A stretch of DNA of 64,000 nucleotides from Polytrichum commune (lineage: Eukaryota; Streptophyta; Polytrichopsida; Polytrichales; Polytrichaceae). The notes under the pieces were generated by a model. That model saw nothing but the letters and a program-made list of their open reading frames with translations, was not told where the DNA came from and did not search any database. The stretch covers positions 560,001 to 624,000 of the forward strand of contig OX485806.1 of NCBI GenBank assembly GCA_950295325.1. The letters are read 5' to 3'. Made by a program: the position numbers and the translations under genes. This document shows, in pieces, positions 12,201 through 24,358 of the stretch. The first letter of the stretch is position 1. Each line of letters starts with the position of its first letter.

Positions 12201-12625
12201 ACTAACACTAAATACTGTATTTAGTGTTGCCAATTCTATATATGTCTTGGTCAATACTAATTGTTAACCGCCCGTGTAGTGTCACCTAAGTAAATGTAAA
12301 CCCTAACATTACTTATCATTCTTTGAAATTTTATTTGGGCATTATAGATTTACAATGCTGCAATTATCGTCACTTACTAGGGTTATTTTTCATCCAAGTT
12401 TCAACCATCCATGACAACATTTTGTTACAAAAATGTTAGGATGAACTAAAAGTAGTGGATGAACAATAGGGCCGTGGATGAACTAAAAGTAAGTTGGGAT
12501 GACAATACTTGTAAACTTATTCATAAGAAGGGTCATTAGAAAAGGTACCATAATGACATAGAATACCATATGACACAAAAATACAATGTTTAGCGCAATG
12601 CATTGTTTAGGATATTTAGTGTCAC
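12201..12625. mobile_element. Miniature transposon family A, copy 2
   Basis: The left end reads cactaaatactgtatttagtg, followed by the family body: 'ttgtaaccgcccgtgtagtg'-like sequence, then 'tcatccaagtttcaacc', 'cttgtaaacttattcataag' and 'taccatatgacac'. The right end has gtttagg atatttagtgtcac. Uninterrupted, it shows what copy 1 looked like before the nested insertion. No coding capacity. Confidence 0.65.
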
Positions 12626-13254
12626 ATGTGTAATAGAGTCATTTACCTTGTTTTGAGGCGTACATTAGGTTACACTAATGATCAAGAACTTCACCATTAG
12701 TGCCACCTCATGACACTTGGTGTTCAAGTGCGCTTACTAATATCTTGGCATGAGTATGTTCAATAGTGTTATGAGTTTCTATGTTACACAATGGTCTATA
12801 AGTTGACTAAAGTGTATGCAAATGATATTTGACATTAGTGTGCTCGAAAATATCTTCCTCTTACAAACCAAAATGTAAAGACACACTTGCCACTAGTATG
12901 CTCACTAATATCTTCCCCTTGCATTCTAAACCGCAAAACTATCATCCAAGTATCCCACTGTGCTCATGCTGAATGCCATAACATAAATATTTTTTCACTT
13001 AAAAAGCCTACTTATGTTAATGAATAATATCATATTGGCAACTAGCCGATGCGACACTTGGAGACCTCTAGGCATCTAGTTTAGGCTCTTTGAAAATAGT
13101 GTATGTGATATTAAACAAACCTTTAACGGTGTTACACTACAGATCATGGGAATAGCAGTGGGACGCCGGGGCTTTTGTGCAACCTGTCGGTGGAGAGGGC
13201 AACATCCTTGCTGCAGTCGACGAGCGCCGCCATGATGGGTATGGGCCAACACTT
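12626..13254. other. Spacer; possible gene fragment at its end
   Basis: This is mostly AT-rich spacer. Near 13140-13254 the sequence becomes GC-richer and is open on the minus strand into the following tandem repeat. It reads like a short piece of coding sequence, but no family is recognised. Confidence 0.3.
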
Positions 13255-13693
13255 CTTGAGTGCCCCCCCAGCCGCCTGGAATGGGTTCGATCTCGCCCCT
13301 GATTTGAATCCACAACAATGTTAGTTTCTCATGTGCACTTCCGTGATTGAATCTAAGCCTTCTCAGCCAAGGATCACATATTGTTTGCCAGTCGTTCACT
13401 TTCTTGAGTGCCCCCCCGGTTGCTTGGAATGGGTTTGATCTCGCCCCTGATTTGAATCCACAACAATGTTAGTCTCTCATGTGCACTTCCGTGATTGAAT
13501 CTAAGCCTTCTCAACCATAGATCACATATTATTTGCCAATCGTTCACTTCTTGAGTGCCCCCCATTGCCTAGAATGGGTTCGATCTCGCCCCTGATTTGA
13601 ATCCACAACAATGTTAATCTCTCATGTGCACTTCCGTGATTGAATCTAAGCCTTCTCAGCCACGCATCACATATTGTTTGCCAGTCGTTCACA
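13255..13693. repeat. Tandem array, three units of 147-148 bp
   Basis: Units start at 13255, 13403 and 13550 with cttgagtgcccccc (the third starts ttgagtgccccccattg after c). Each contains gggttcgatctcgcccctga, caacaatgtta and cttccgtgattgaatctaag, and ends tttgccagtcgttcac. Divergence between units is low, mostly single substitutions, so the array is recent. The unit length is close to the DNA wrapped on one nucleosome. The minus strand stays open through parts of the array, but the 148-base unit breaks the frame. Confidence 0.85.
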
Positions 13694-14391
13694 TGGAGCT
13701 TTGGGCACTTTTTCTTTTTTGCCTAGTAAGCAGCATAGGGAAACATGTGGTAAAGTGGATGTAAAGCCCCGGAGGTGCAGAATTTGCTGTGTTTGCAGTG
13801 AGTGCAATTATATTGCGTGATTTCTCATAGTGAATCACGGCATGGTGGTAGTTTGGTTGAATCGAGATGCGTTGTAAATTGATTCTACATCCAGTTGTCG
13901 GAACCTCTGCATGTGCTTTATGCGAATACATAACGTTATTCACCGCATAATGCCCCTGTCCTCTAGTTGGGCCTTGTCTATCACAAACCTTATCGGGAAT
14001 GGATCTCCACTCTCTATCGTGATTTGATTGAAGTAGTAGAAACACAAGCGGATGGTGTCCAATGTGTGGTGAAGTGAAGTGGGCAAAGCTTGGGGATGTG
14101 TCTTTGTTCCATAGGTTTCAATGGTAGAAAAAAAACGGATGACATTGTTGTTCAAACATGAAAGTCTATTCAATCACTTCACGTTAGCTCCAACAGTCGA
14201 GCTTCCAACTTGCCAAGGCATAGAATAAAAGATAAAAATCTTTTGGCCGGGTCAACTTCATTTGTTATGTTAACATGATTTCCTGTATCTATCACGTCAC
14301 ATGTGATGACGTTCTTTCCCATCACATGTGACAACGATGCATGTCGTAAAGTGGACAAAACTTGGGAAACGGGCCTCATTTCTTAGGTATC
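13694..14391 (-). other. Degenerate open stretch, no gene recognised
   Basis: Two overlapping minus-strand frames (13689-14045 and 13940-14173) could be parts of one frameshifted relic. Neither shows a recognisable domain. This region may be an old repeat or captured gene piece. Confidence 0.25.
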
Positions 14392-14702
14392 AACTACACT
14401 AAATAGGATATTTAGTGTCTGATTATATTTAATGTTGTTATCACCTTACCTTGTTCAACACTAATTTTCAATTCTTTGACAATCAGTGTTAGAAGATATG
14501 CTAGAAGATATGTTGGAATTCTTCTTTTAACTTTTTTTGTTATTTTTTTTTGTTTTTCATATCTTTACTAACACTCACTTCAAACTTGTAACTTTCACAT
14601 ATTACTATAGTTGAAATTGAGTTTTTGAGTTTACATTTAATGTTACTTACTTTCATAGGGTTATTAATATTTAGTGTATGCATTCGTATTTAGTGTAGTG
14701 GA
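14392..14702. mobile_element. Miniature transposon related to family A
   Basis: The element is about 310 bp with inverted ends actacactaaata on the left and tatttagtgtagt on the right. The body differs from the main family A copies apart from fragments near the left end (accttgttcaacactaattt). It is probably a separate subfamily sharing the same ends. Confidence 0.55.
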
Positions 14703-15723
14703 AAAAAACAAGTGGGTGATTGTTATGGATTGGATAATCATCAAGAAGAGAGTGGACGACGAGTTGGATCGGACATAACCGATTGACTCGTGGATATAAT
14801 CTTGACATTATGGATTGTATTGTGCCTACACAAATGAAACATTGTGACGAGTTTTCATATCACTTATGCTTTTGGATGAGCAATCGGTTTTATGTCTGAT
14901 TGATATGACTAGTTGACTTGGATGACGTAATATAGGTACCTTGCATCATTCGGACATGTCGGCCTTCAACTTGCTTTCTACTTAGCGTTTAATTGTCCAC
15001 TTTACAACCCAGAAGTTTCCCTGGGCGATAAATTGCCCAAAATTCCTTGTGCATTGCCGATCATCCAAGTCCAATGCATTCCAAATGTGACGAGAGACTT
15101 TGCCAAACCTGTAAACTTGCTCACTCATAACAGAGCTATGGCATTTTGAGCAACAAAACCATAATCCAAAAGTCTAGGAATTAAGTCTTTTTCTTCTCTG
15201 GGATGCATGTGGGCGCAGGTCATGTAAAAGGTTTCTAGTTTACGGGTTTGCTTGGCGGATCACATTTTCATGCATGAGGTCTCTTTACGTTTTTGTTACC
15301 CGCAATCATGCCCACTTGAAAAACAAGAAAGACAGGTAACAAATGGCAACCTGCAGCTGCTTGCAAAAGAAAACTATGAACCAAGTCCGCTACCAAATTA
15401 GGCCACCTGCAAACTACATAACCAATGTCTTCATCCATTAGCTATGCGAGTTAGGTTGCCACGCATCTAATATGTTCCAAATCTCACACACACACGCAAA
15501 AAGATTAAAATGGACTCCTTGCTTGACTTGTGTGCATGTAGACTTGGATAGAGTCCATCCTTGAAAGAGGACAGTAGCCTGCAAGCAATGAGGATCTTCA
15601 CTCATCCTTGCTCCTTGGGAAGTCGACGTCTATATCTAGATCTATCTATCTACCTACATATAGACATCAAATATCCAAATAGACCCAATTTTTTTAGGAT
15701 TTTGTTGTTGGGTGATGTTTCAG
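14703..15723. other. Upstream of the hydrolase exons; first exon(s) not found
   Basis: The hydrolase gene needs at least one more 5' exon, because the first recovered exon begins with an acceptor (tttcag at 15718-15723) and lacks an ATG. I could not place the missing exon here. The sequence is AT-rich with an acac run near 15487-15496 and a tctatctat run near 15637-15650. Confidence 0.4.
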
Positions 15724-18700
15724 ATTGGTCACACGGGTCCAAACAACACTGAGGGGCTCAGCTGATGACATCGGCTGGCTTGTCAACGCACCAGGTGCTC
15801 ACCCCCGCGCGGTGGATGGGACTGAGGATTTTCTGAAAGCCCTGGAACAAATTGGGTGGGTCTTCCTTGTCAAGCTCAAGAATCCATACTCTTCATCCAC
15901 CATGTCAACTTTTCGCACTAGTAATTTTAACTGGGAAATTTACTTCACATGGGCTCAAACATTTAGTGCTCCTGGCCAAAGTTCCCTGTTGATCGGTCAA
16001 AAGTAGGCTAACATTCTTTAAATATATTCCTTATATTTGGCGTTTCTTTATTCCTGTGTGATGATGGCAGGCGTGGTGTGCACACACTTCCCAACACTCT
16101 GACCTACCTGCTTGTTCCAGGTACTTATTTGACTTCACATTTTAATTGCTTCAAAGAAAATTTGCAAAAAAATATAATTCACTTTATATTGCTATTAGCA
16201 ACTGCTTCCTGTGGATCTTATCGCTGATGCACAAGCATTTTGGTGCTGGAATTGAGCTCAAAATCTGCATTCTTCTGGCAGGGCTTTTCAGCAACCATGG
16301 GCCTCTTTATTTCTACGACACGAAGAAACACTTCACAAAGTTGGGCTTACCATGCCACATTGCCAAGATTCATAGTGAGGTGATCACCTACCAGTGTCCT
16401 CTCAAATTGAATCCAAGCATCGAAATCCTCTTAAGTTCATATATCAACACTGAAATTACATTGAATCAATCACATCGAACTGTAAGACTGAATCAATGCC
16501 TAGGAAACATAGCGTCGTAATTTTAATCTTCGGTTTCTATATTTTATAGATGCAAGACCTGAAGAGTTGAAATTTTGAGTTGAATCAAGATGGAATGAAT
16601 CATTATCTAGATGTTGAGCACTAAAGTATATTAATCCTTGAAGGGCAATATGTATCAACACTTACTCAACAGTAAATGTTGGTAACTTGCATTTTGAGAT
16701 GAGTACATATATTTATACTGTTCCGACATTTCAATGGCATGTTTTCAGTAATTTTTCACTGGTTCTTCCTAGCTGTCACAAATTATCAGCATTATATAAA
16801 AGTTCATCACGACATTCTCCATTGTGAAATAGTTTCGTCACACTATTTCTGTGTGGTGCAAACTATAAGTTGCTTTAGTAGCTAAACACTTCATACTGGC
16901 TTAGCATAATATTGTTCAGCAAGACCACCCTGCTCGCTTCCTGGTGAATTGGGTTAGGCAGATGCCGTTAGATGCTAGAATCAACACAGGAAGATGCTAG
17001 ACAATCAGATCGAATCTGTTGTTTGCTTTGGGGAAGGGCCACGTGAATTAAAACTGAGCATTGTGCATGGCTGAAGAATATTATATGTGGGTGTGCGCAG
17101 TCAGCTGTGGAGAAAAATGCAAAGGTGATCAAGGAGCACATTGAGGAGCTCTACGCCTCCACCGGCAAAAAGGTGGTGCTACTCGGCCACTCAAAGGGCG
17201 GGGTAGATGCCTCTGCCACATGCTCCATGTATTGGCCGCAACTGAGAGACAAAGTCGTTGGGTGCATCTTGGTCCAAAGTCCGTACGCTGGAACCCCAAT
17301 TGCGTCCGATATCTTGCGCGAAGGTCAGATCGCAGAGTTCGAGACACGCCGTATAATGGAGATCTTGATTTGTAAGATCATCAAGGTTAGCAATGTGTTG
17401 CTTTAGAAATTCAAATACAATTACTACATGTACATAACAATATTAAGAACATGTGATACTTCTCACCTTTTTGTCACTAGAAAAAGCCTCAAATACTTAT
17501 TGGTTGCCAATGATTTAGGGCATGATCTCACTAATCTGGGCAAATGAAGTTAGGTTGAATGCATGAGATTCAGCTTGAAGGGGCCTGCCATGGTCCATCA
17601 TTCCCAGGCTCCTGAGCTTTAATGCCTCGGACAGTGGTCCCTTGATCATGGCTGTCCATGATATGTATGTACATGGGGAGTTTCCAGCCAAAGTATTCGT
17701 TATACACCGTAGTGGTAAATTGCTTTGTGGCAATATGAATTTTTTGAGGTTTTCTGGTTGAGATTACCTATAAAGACCACCTTGGACAGAAGGCAATACC
17801 CGCATAGATGATTGACCATCTTGGGTGAATACATCCTGAGACCTCACTTGCATGATTTTGCTCACCTCCAGAAATTTAAGAAGCAAACATATATTCACTA
17901 CAAGCATACGAGTCTTGCGTAATTATCCCGCGACTCTGGAAATTTTGCAAAACTACCATGCTGGTAGATTTACATTGTTTCCCACCGACGCAAGACGTTT
18001 GCATGCCTAGGACTCATAAGTTGGTAGTGCTTTGACCCGCAGCCAGTGCCGTCTCTCTCTTTCTGTCTGTTGTGGACACCAATGTCCGGGGAGATTTTTG
18101 GGCATAATCGGTTGAGATCCTAGTGTTTCAAAGTCCAACCGGTTACATTCTCTAAATTCCTCTAAAATAATCAGTAATTTTCCTGAAGTTTTGAGCTTTA
18201 ACCGGTTATCTCTCAAACCCTACCGGTTCATCTGTAACTAATGGCCGGCTCTCCCCGTCATTGGTGAACTGAAGTTTTGAAACCTTCACCACTGGAATCC
18301 AGTATGTCATATTCATTTGTCGACTTTGTGACATTCGTAGTTTCCACTGAGAGAAAGTGTCATATTTGTGACATTATTGTGCACAATAAGTTGACATTAA
18401 CGCAGTCAAAACACATGAACGCTTGTGGCTCTGATGGCAATCACTGAACCCTAAACCCTAAACCTTGTCGGTTTCATTTGCAGGGCGACTTGCAATCCCT
18501 CGAAGACCTAACCTACGAGAGGCGTCGAGCATTTCTTGCAAGGAATCCGCTGCCTGCAGTTGTGCCTGTCATCTCCTTCCACACAGAAGCCAACCGGGCA
18601 GCGCGGGCAGTCTCCATCATGTCCCACGTTGCACATGCGCAGTTGCCATGGCTGCCTGGATCGGGCCGAACCCCACAACCTGTTGCTGAAGACAACTGCG

Positions 18701-20355
18701 ATTATGATGCGGAAGCGAAGAGACTCCACGTTGCGGTGCCTTTGGCGGCGGCCATGGCTATGTGTGCTTTACACCTCGAGCTAAGGTGGTGAATCTACTC
18801 CAACTCCACTTGTACATATAGGAGGCGTAACATTGTTCATAACATTATTAAACAATGTGCGTTCGTTATGTGGGCCCTGAGAATATAACGATGGGATCCC
18901 ATGAACAAATTTTACGATAGGGCCCACAGAACAAACGCACACTACTTAATAATGTTATGATGTTTAGCCTAGTCCCTTTGCACCCATTCTAAAGGAGAGG
19001 GGTAGGCCCAACAATACTTGATTCTTGACTGCTAATCACTCCCCTTATTAATGGTTTCTGTCACAAAGTTGCGTTTGACAGACTTGCTTGTAGAGTTCCC
19101 AGCCCTACGGTGCAGCCGCCTACTGTTGAGTAATGTTATGGGACATATGAATAAATGTTTCAAATACTTTGTCCACCGTAACCGGTCGCTTGACATCCAA
19201 CTAGAAGACAACTCCCATGTGTTTCTCTATCCATGCAGAGAATGTTTCATCCATAATCTCATGTTTTGGTCCATGATGATACTTGTTATGCCCTATAAAC
19301 CACTTAATTGGGTGGATGCTTTGTTATGTTGCAACTTGCCGTCCGCACTCATCAGGTTGTTCATATAATCCTTGATTGTTTTGGAAATATAAGGTGACCG
19401 ATTGACCATCTTATCTTAGTGGAAGGCTAGATGAAAAAATTAAATGACGAGTAATATCATCCATGACTTTAAAGGGAAGCGATAACATGTAGGCAACAAA
19501 GATTGTTTACTCCTACATTTTTTTCTTCCAGCAAATGGACGTTACATAGTGAGAATGTTTTTGTCCATATGTTGTCATTCAATGCGCTTGTCTAAATGGG
19601 TGAAGGGATTCGGTGGTGGTGGGGGGGGGGGGGGGGGGGAAAGGTACGGTGAGAAAAGCGATGGTTTAGTTTGCCGAAAAGATGCGGAAGTTCCCGGATC
19701 CGTCGTGGTGAAGCCCGAGAAGAAGCTCGACCACGCGTGGATGGTGTATGCCCCCTCGCGGCGGGAACCCAATGAGCCCGATGCCGCCCAAATGTGTGAG
19801 GCTCTCATTGCGGTGCTTTTGTCGCACCCACAATGGAGGAGGCCACCGACGGAGAGTAACTCCACTCCCATGGCCCAATCCGGGGAAGCTTATACCCATG
19901 TTCAACGGAGTGACTCAAACGGTGCACCGGAAACGCATCCGAGTGGAAGTGCTAGTAGTTGCCCGGAAGTTAGTGGGAGCAACCAAGAACCCAAAGCATC
20001 AAGCTCGACCGGCCCACCCGATTCAAGTGCACAAAACAATGGTGCTAGTGACGACCCGGGTGACTTTCTTACCACCGATGCGGCGAGGAGCTTCCTTTGT
20101 GACAAGGACATTGGCCATGAAGATCTCGAAGAAGGTGCAAGTAATTCTACTTATGCTATCATAGGTCATGATAATAATGATAATCGAGACGCACGTGATG
20201 AGCGAAGCCTAGCCTTGGAGCGACAAATTACCGATATAGTTGTGTTGGAGACAATTGCTCAGGCCTTGAATGGAATCGGAGAGCCGACAACCCTAACAAG
20301 TGTCCCTCGTGACCAAAGTTTGAGGGAAAACTTGGCCGATGACATTCATGGATGA
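15724..20355 (+). CDS. Alpha/beta-hydrolase (lipase-like), 5' incomplete
   Basis: This is a conserved plant serine hydrolase of unknown substrate; family members are annotated as alpha/beta-hydrolase or triacylglycerol-lipase-like. Six exons join in phase: 15724-15855, 16071-16120, 16282-16379, 17101-17385, 18484-18785 and 19644-20355, giving 525 residues. Motifs in order are TLRGSADDIGWL, LLVPGLFSNHGPLYF (lid or oxyanion region), HIAKIHSE, the nucleophile elbow GHSKGG, VQSPYAGTPIASDILREGQ, LEDLTYERR, and in the last exon YGEKSDGL, DAEVPGSVVV and KLDHAWMVY, whose His is the likely triad base. All but the last 170 residues match what I recall of Arabidopsis homologues. The C-terminal tail, rich in Ser, Asn and acidic residues, is additional. 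The final acceptor is aaag after a run of 19 G. Introns carry two repeats, at 18083-18237 and 18838-18959. Confidence 0.85.
18083..18237 (+). mobile_element. Dispersed repeat family E, copy 1, inside a hydrolase intron
   Basis: It begins tgtccggggagatttttggg and ends near ccggttcatctgtaactaa, with ccggtta repeated inside. The same sequence occurs at 25366-25562 (same orientation), 31268-31470 (opposite) and, as a short remnant, at 35966-36013. The TGTCC start would fit the end of a long terminal repeat, but a short interspersed element is also possible. Confidence 0.7.
18838..18959. repeat. Hairpin element with 41-bp arms in a hydrolase intron
   Basis: The left arm (18838-18878) and right arm (18919-18959) are inverted copies: cataacattattaa on the left pairs with ttaataatgttatg on the right, and gtgggccct pairs with agggcccac. 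Only 40 bp separate the arms. As RNA this would form a stable stem of small-RNA precursor size. Confidence 0.75.
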
Positions 20356-22669
20356 GGTGGTGGGCGGATACTAAATGGGCCTTGGGTGTGTGTTAGTCCA
20401 ATAAATTTTGATAAAGGAAATGATTATCTTGAGGCTCAAGGACAAGATCTTGGCAATCACAAATGTTGGGCTAGAGTATAGGTGCATGCATGGTACTCGC
20501 ATGGTATCAACATACACATTTTCAATATTGGTATCAAAGTACCTAGTATTCAAATTTTTATACCAATCACATTGTGGTACTTGGTGTGTATCACAAGATT
20601 AGAAGAATGAAACAATTTGTATGCCCAAGTATATTATTTGGGTCACTATAGTCCTATTACCATGATGATGCTAGGATGATGTCACCAAGATATGGTGGTT
20701 GTTGCGTGGAGCTAAAAACAAAGATATGTTCAAATATCCGTACCATACCGATATCGAGACAAAGAAGATTTTATAGTTTATATTTAAGTACTAGGGGAGC
20801 ACTAAATCAACAACTTGTCATAATAGTCTAACATTGGCGCTTTCCCTCTAATGAATAGAAATTGGACCATGTCAAACCAATTTGGTACTCTACATTCCAA
20901 TTTATTATCCTTCAGAATCCCCCTCCCTCCCCCCCCCCCCCTCAACCCCGGGCACGAAAACTGAAGAAGAATGGTTTTCACATAGTAACATGATGCATGC
21001 CTTGGAATATATAGGCAAGGAGCTCCATGTCACCTCTATGAGTTCAGCAATGTATGGTATGTGTGCGTAGAGTGGACACTTCCAACATTCCAAGAATTGG
21101 AGGGTTTGTGAATATTTACAAGCTTGCATGGACACTTCAGTAAATCCAAATGAGGAATATAATATTTTAGTTTTTTTCTCTCTAGAGTACATACAAATAT
21201 AAATGGAATTCTTGAAGTGGTGCTCATAAATTTTTTTGCATAGTTTTCTTTCTAATATGCATATTTTAAATTTGATTGCACATACTTACATTAAAACCTC
21301 ACTATTGGGACTCCACATTCCACCATAAGTTGAACCTACAATATTTACAAGATCCATGATTTCTAAATGGTAGCCAATGTGACACTTTATTTCTAAACAT
21401 GGTCAATGTAACACAACACAATTGGATTCCCGATTCGAAGGTGAGATGAAATGAAATGTGAGGGGTGGTTCACACCAAAGACCATGCATGACAATAGAAT
21501 TTATTGGTACCCTAACATTGTAAACTGTGATCATGGTAAGTGGGGCTCAAGACCAAAAAACAAATGTAGTGTAAAACCAAGAGAGATCATAAGTCATGAG
21601 GGCCCATTTTTTGATTGATCGAAGACTTCAAACTGCATCACACAATTCTTTTAGAACAATTATGCAATTATGAGATTTAAAGCATCATATTAGTCTTCCA
21701 ATATTCCAGTGCACCAATTTCAAAAAGGCGATTGAGAAGAATGCTCCTCGAAAACAAAAACAAACATGATCTACTTTGACCATGCAAGATTCCAAGTGCA
21801 CTTGTCATCCATGGAGAATGCCATGGAGCTTGTGTAGTGTAAATGCAACTTGGACTAGAGCTTGGTTCTCAACCAATCACACATTTAAGATTTCTATCCA
21901 TACATAAAACAAGTCGTCTTTAAGTTTGTGGTTCAAATATGTTCCATTAGATTATTTGAGGATCTTTGAGGTAAATTCCGGTGTCAAACTATCTTCAAAC
22001 TTTTACATAGATGACCTACATGTAATATATCAAGGCATTCTTTGTTGGAGAGATATGCTTGTGTGCAATAAGATAAGTGGGCTTTAAACGGCCACTTTCT
22101 TCTCTACACCCACTTCTCGTAGGCTACGAGCAGCGCAGTTAATGCAAGATGACTAGCAAATCCAAATCGTGCCCATAGCCATTGTCTCCATAATGTTATG
22201 AACTTGTATGAATATCTTACTCCTTATCAAATTGAATGTTCTCTTTCTCATCAAAAAACCATAAAAAAAACTTCCAATTATGTTGGGTCATTAATGAGTC
22301 TAGAACAGTTCATAGTTTTTGAGCACATCGTCCAATCTCTTTCAAACAATTTTTTTTTGGTAACCGTTCTTGGATCCACACACAATCATATACCACTGAT
22401 ATAAAGGTGCCCTCTAGAAGGAGCTTTTAAATTAGGCCCACTTACCTTAATTTCCTCTCAGCCAGAACACTGAGTGGGAATCGAAACACGTACTCACATA
22501 AAGATCATCGTGTAGAAGGAGGCCATTTGTAATTTACACCACAAATTTCCTTATGGGAGTAACATATAAGTTATTGCTTCCAAGTTGTGTCTCCAAGTTC
22601 TTTAAGAGGAAATATATCATGTGGGCATACTTCATTTCTTGAGGACACTACAAGGATCATGGGTGATTG
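20356..22669. other. Intergenic, no gene recognised
   Basis: AT-rich spacer after the hydrolase stop codon. A C-run lies at about 20929-20942. Around 21950-22085 there is a partial, eroded relative of miniature family C (ttccggtgtcaaact, gagagatatgcttgtgtgcaa). No coding region is supported. Confidence 0.5.
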
Positions 22670-23010
22670 TCACTACACTAAATATTGTATTATTTGTCTT
22701 GCTCCATACTAACCCTAGACCGCCGTGTAGTGTCACCAACACTAAATGGAAACCCAACATTATTTGTCATTCCTTGTAAAAGAATTTGGGTACTATAGAT
22801 CTACAATGTTACAAAAATTGTCACTTACTACGCAAGCTTTCAACTAAAATTCAATCATCCATGACAATATTTCATTATAGGAATGTTAGGATGCATAATA
22901 CACCCGACTGTGTTGCAATAATTTGCATTTGGATGAACATTACTTGTAAACTTATTCATAAGAAGTGTCATTAGCAAAGTTACCACAGTGACAATAAATA
23001 CAATATTTAG
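22670..23010. mobile_element. Miniature transposon family A, copy 3
   Basis: It begins cactacactaaatattgtat and follows the family body, including taaccctagaccgccgtgtag, tgtaaaagaatttgggtact and cttgtaaacttattcataag. The right end (gacaataaatacaatattta) is slightly eroded. Non-coding. Confidence 0.65.
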
Positions 23011-24358
23011 AGTAGATCTTTGCCACTAAAAGGTAGATTTTAAATAGCCAAATCTAAGACCCTTATATATTTTAACACCTAAAATCTATCTCAGAGTGGC
23101 AAAGAAGTAGTGATCCTTGTAGGGGAAGGAGGTCCGTCCAACAATTGTCAGCATTAAATTGATGGTCGCCCCATTGCCACATTTACATGGATGTTACGAA
23201 GATAAGGCCATGTTGTAACGATATGCAATAAGTATTTGAAATTCGACCTAACATATATAAGCAACATTTTGTACTTCTTCTAAACAAGCAAAGTGGCACC
23301 TATGAACAAATCCTCAACCTCCAAATCTGAACAATAATTCATGACACACAACTTGCTAAAACTTTATTTAAAGCAAAATTTTGTCTATTGTCCTTGAAAT
23401 TCACACTAACCTGACTCACTGTCACTCACATTACTAGTTTAACCCGCAAACGATTGGGAGAAGTCTTTAAGCCTAAGTAAACCTCTTTTCTCTTTAATTT
23501 TTGTGCAAAATTGATTTCCTTTCGTAAGTAAAATGCTTGTAAAACAAGCTGTCAGTTTATTCTCTCCATCCAATCTAAGCATCAAGGGAATGATGTTTGT
23601 CTCCTTGAGCTTGTGATGACTATCTACCAAAATGTTGGATGGAATTGTTCCAAAATTGGGAAGAGGGTGGCGATGATCATATGATCATATATGGCAAAAG
23701 AGTTTATTCATCTTTGGGTGTAAACCATGGCTAGTATGTTAACTACGGTAAGATGCTTCCTAGTACATGTGTTTTGATTTTTGAATTATATTGTTCATGA
23801 GGAGTTCCAAGGGTGTGTTGGAAGTAACAGAACATTTTCAAGGATAGTTAATACTTAACGCCGAAGCATAAAGCATCCTAAAGTAGATCAAAATAAGTGG
23901 GTGAAGCGCGGCAAGACCCACAAATTTTCGCATTTGGAAAATTGGGTGGTATGCACATAGGACACATCCCAATCCTATGTACAATCAAAGATGAGATTTG
24001 GACTCATCTTCACATTGGGAACTATTGGACCAATGAATTATTGATCAAACAAGTTTGTTTTCATTTTCTCTTTATGGTATCAAACAAGACCCCTAAGAAA
24101 TTCAAAAGGGAGACCTATTTATTAAGAGGTTATTGATCATTTTTTTTTCCTTTGGTTAATCACCATTGTGCAACAACTCTTGAACATAATTCATGAGTTG
24201 GTATCGGGTTCATGCTAATAAGTTAGGAGTGGCACATTTGGGCTGGTGGTGATTTGAGAAGAGCGGGCACAAGGGACATGTAAGTATGACGCAACCATGT
24301 AATGGAAACACCCTCATCTCAAATTAAAGTGGGAAAGGGAAATTGGGGATGTCACCAA
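23011..24358. other. Intergenic, no gene recognised
   Basis: This is the spacer between family A copy 3 and the stop codon of the minus-strand gene ending at 24359. It includes the probable 3' untranslated region of that gene. Only short frames without motifs are present. Confidence 0.5.

Noticed and set aside
18448-18466. Telomere-like aaccctaaaccctaaacc
   Set aside because: Only about two and a half units in an intron near an acceptor; too short to be an interstitial telomere, though it matches the plant telo-box word.
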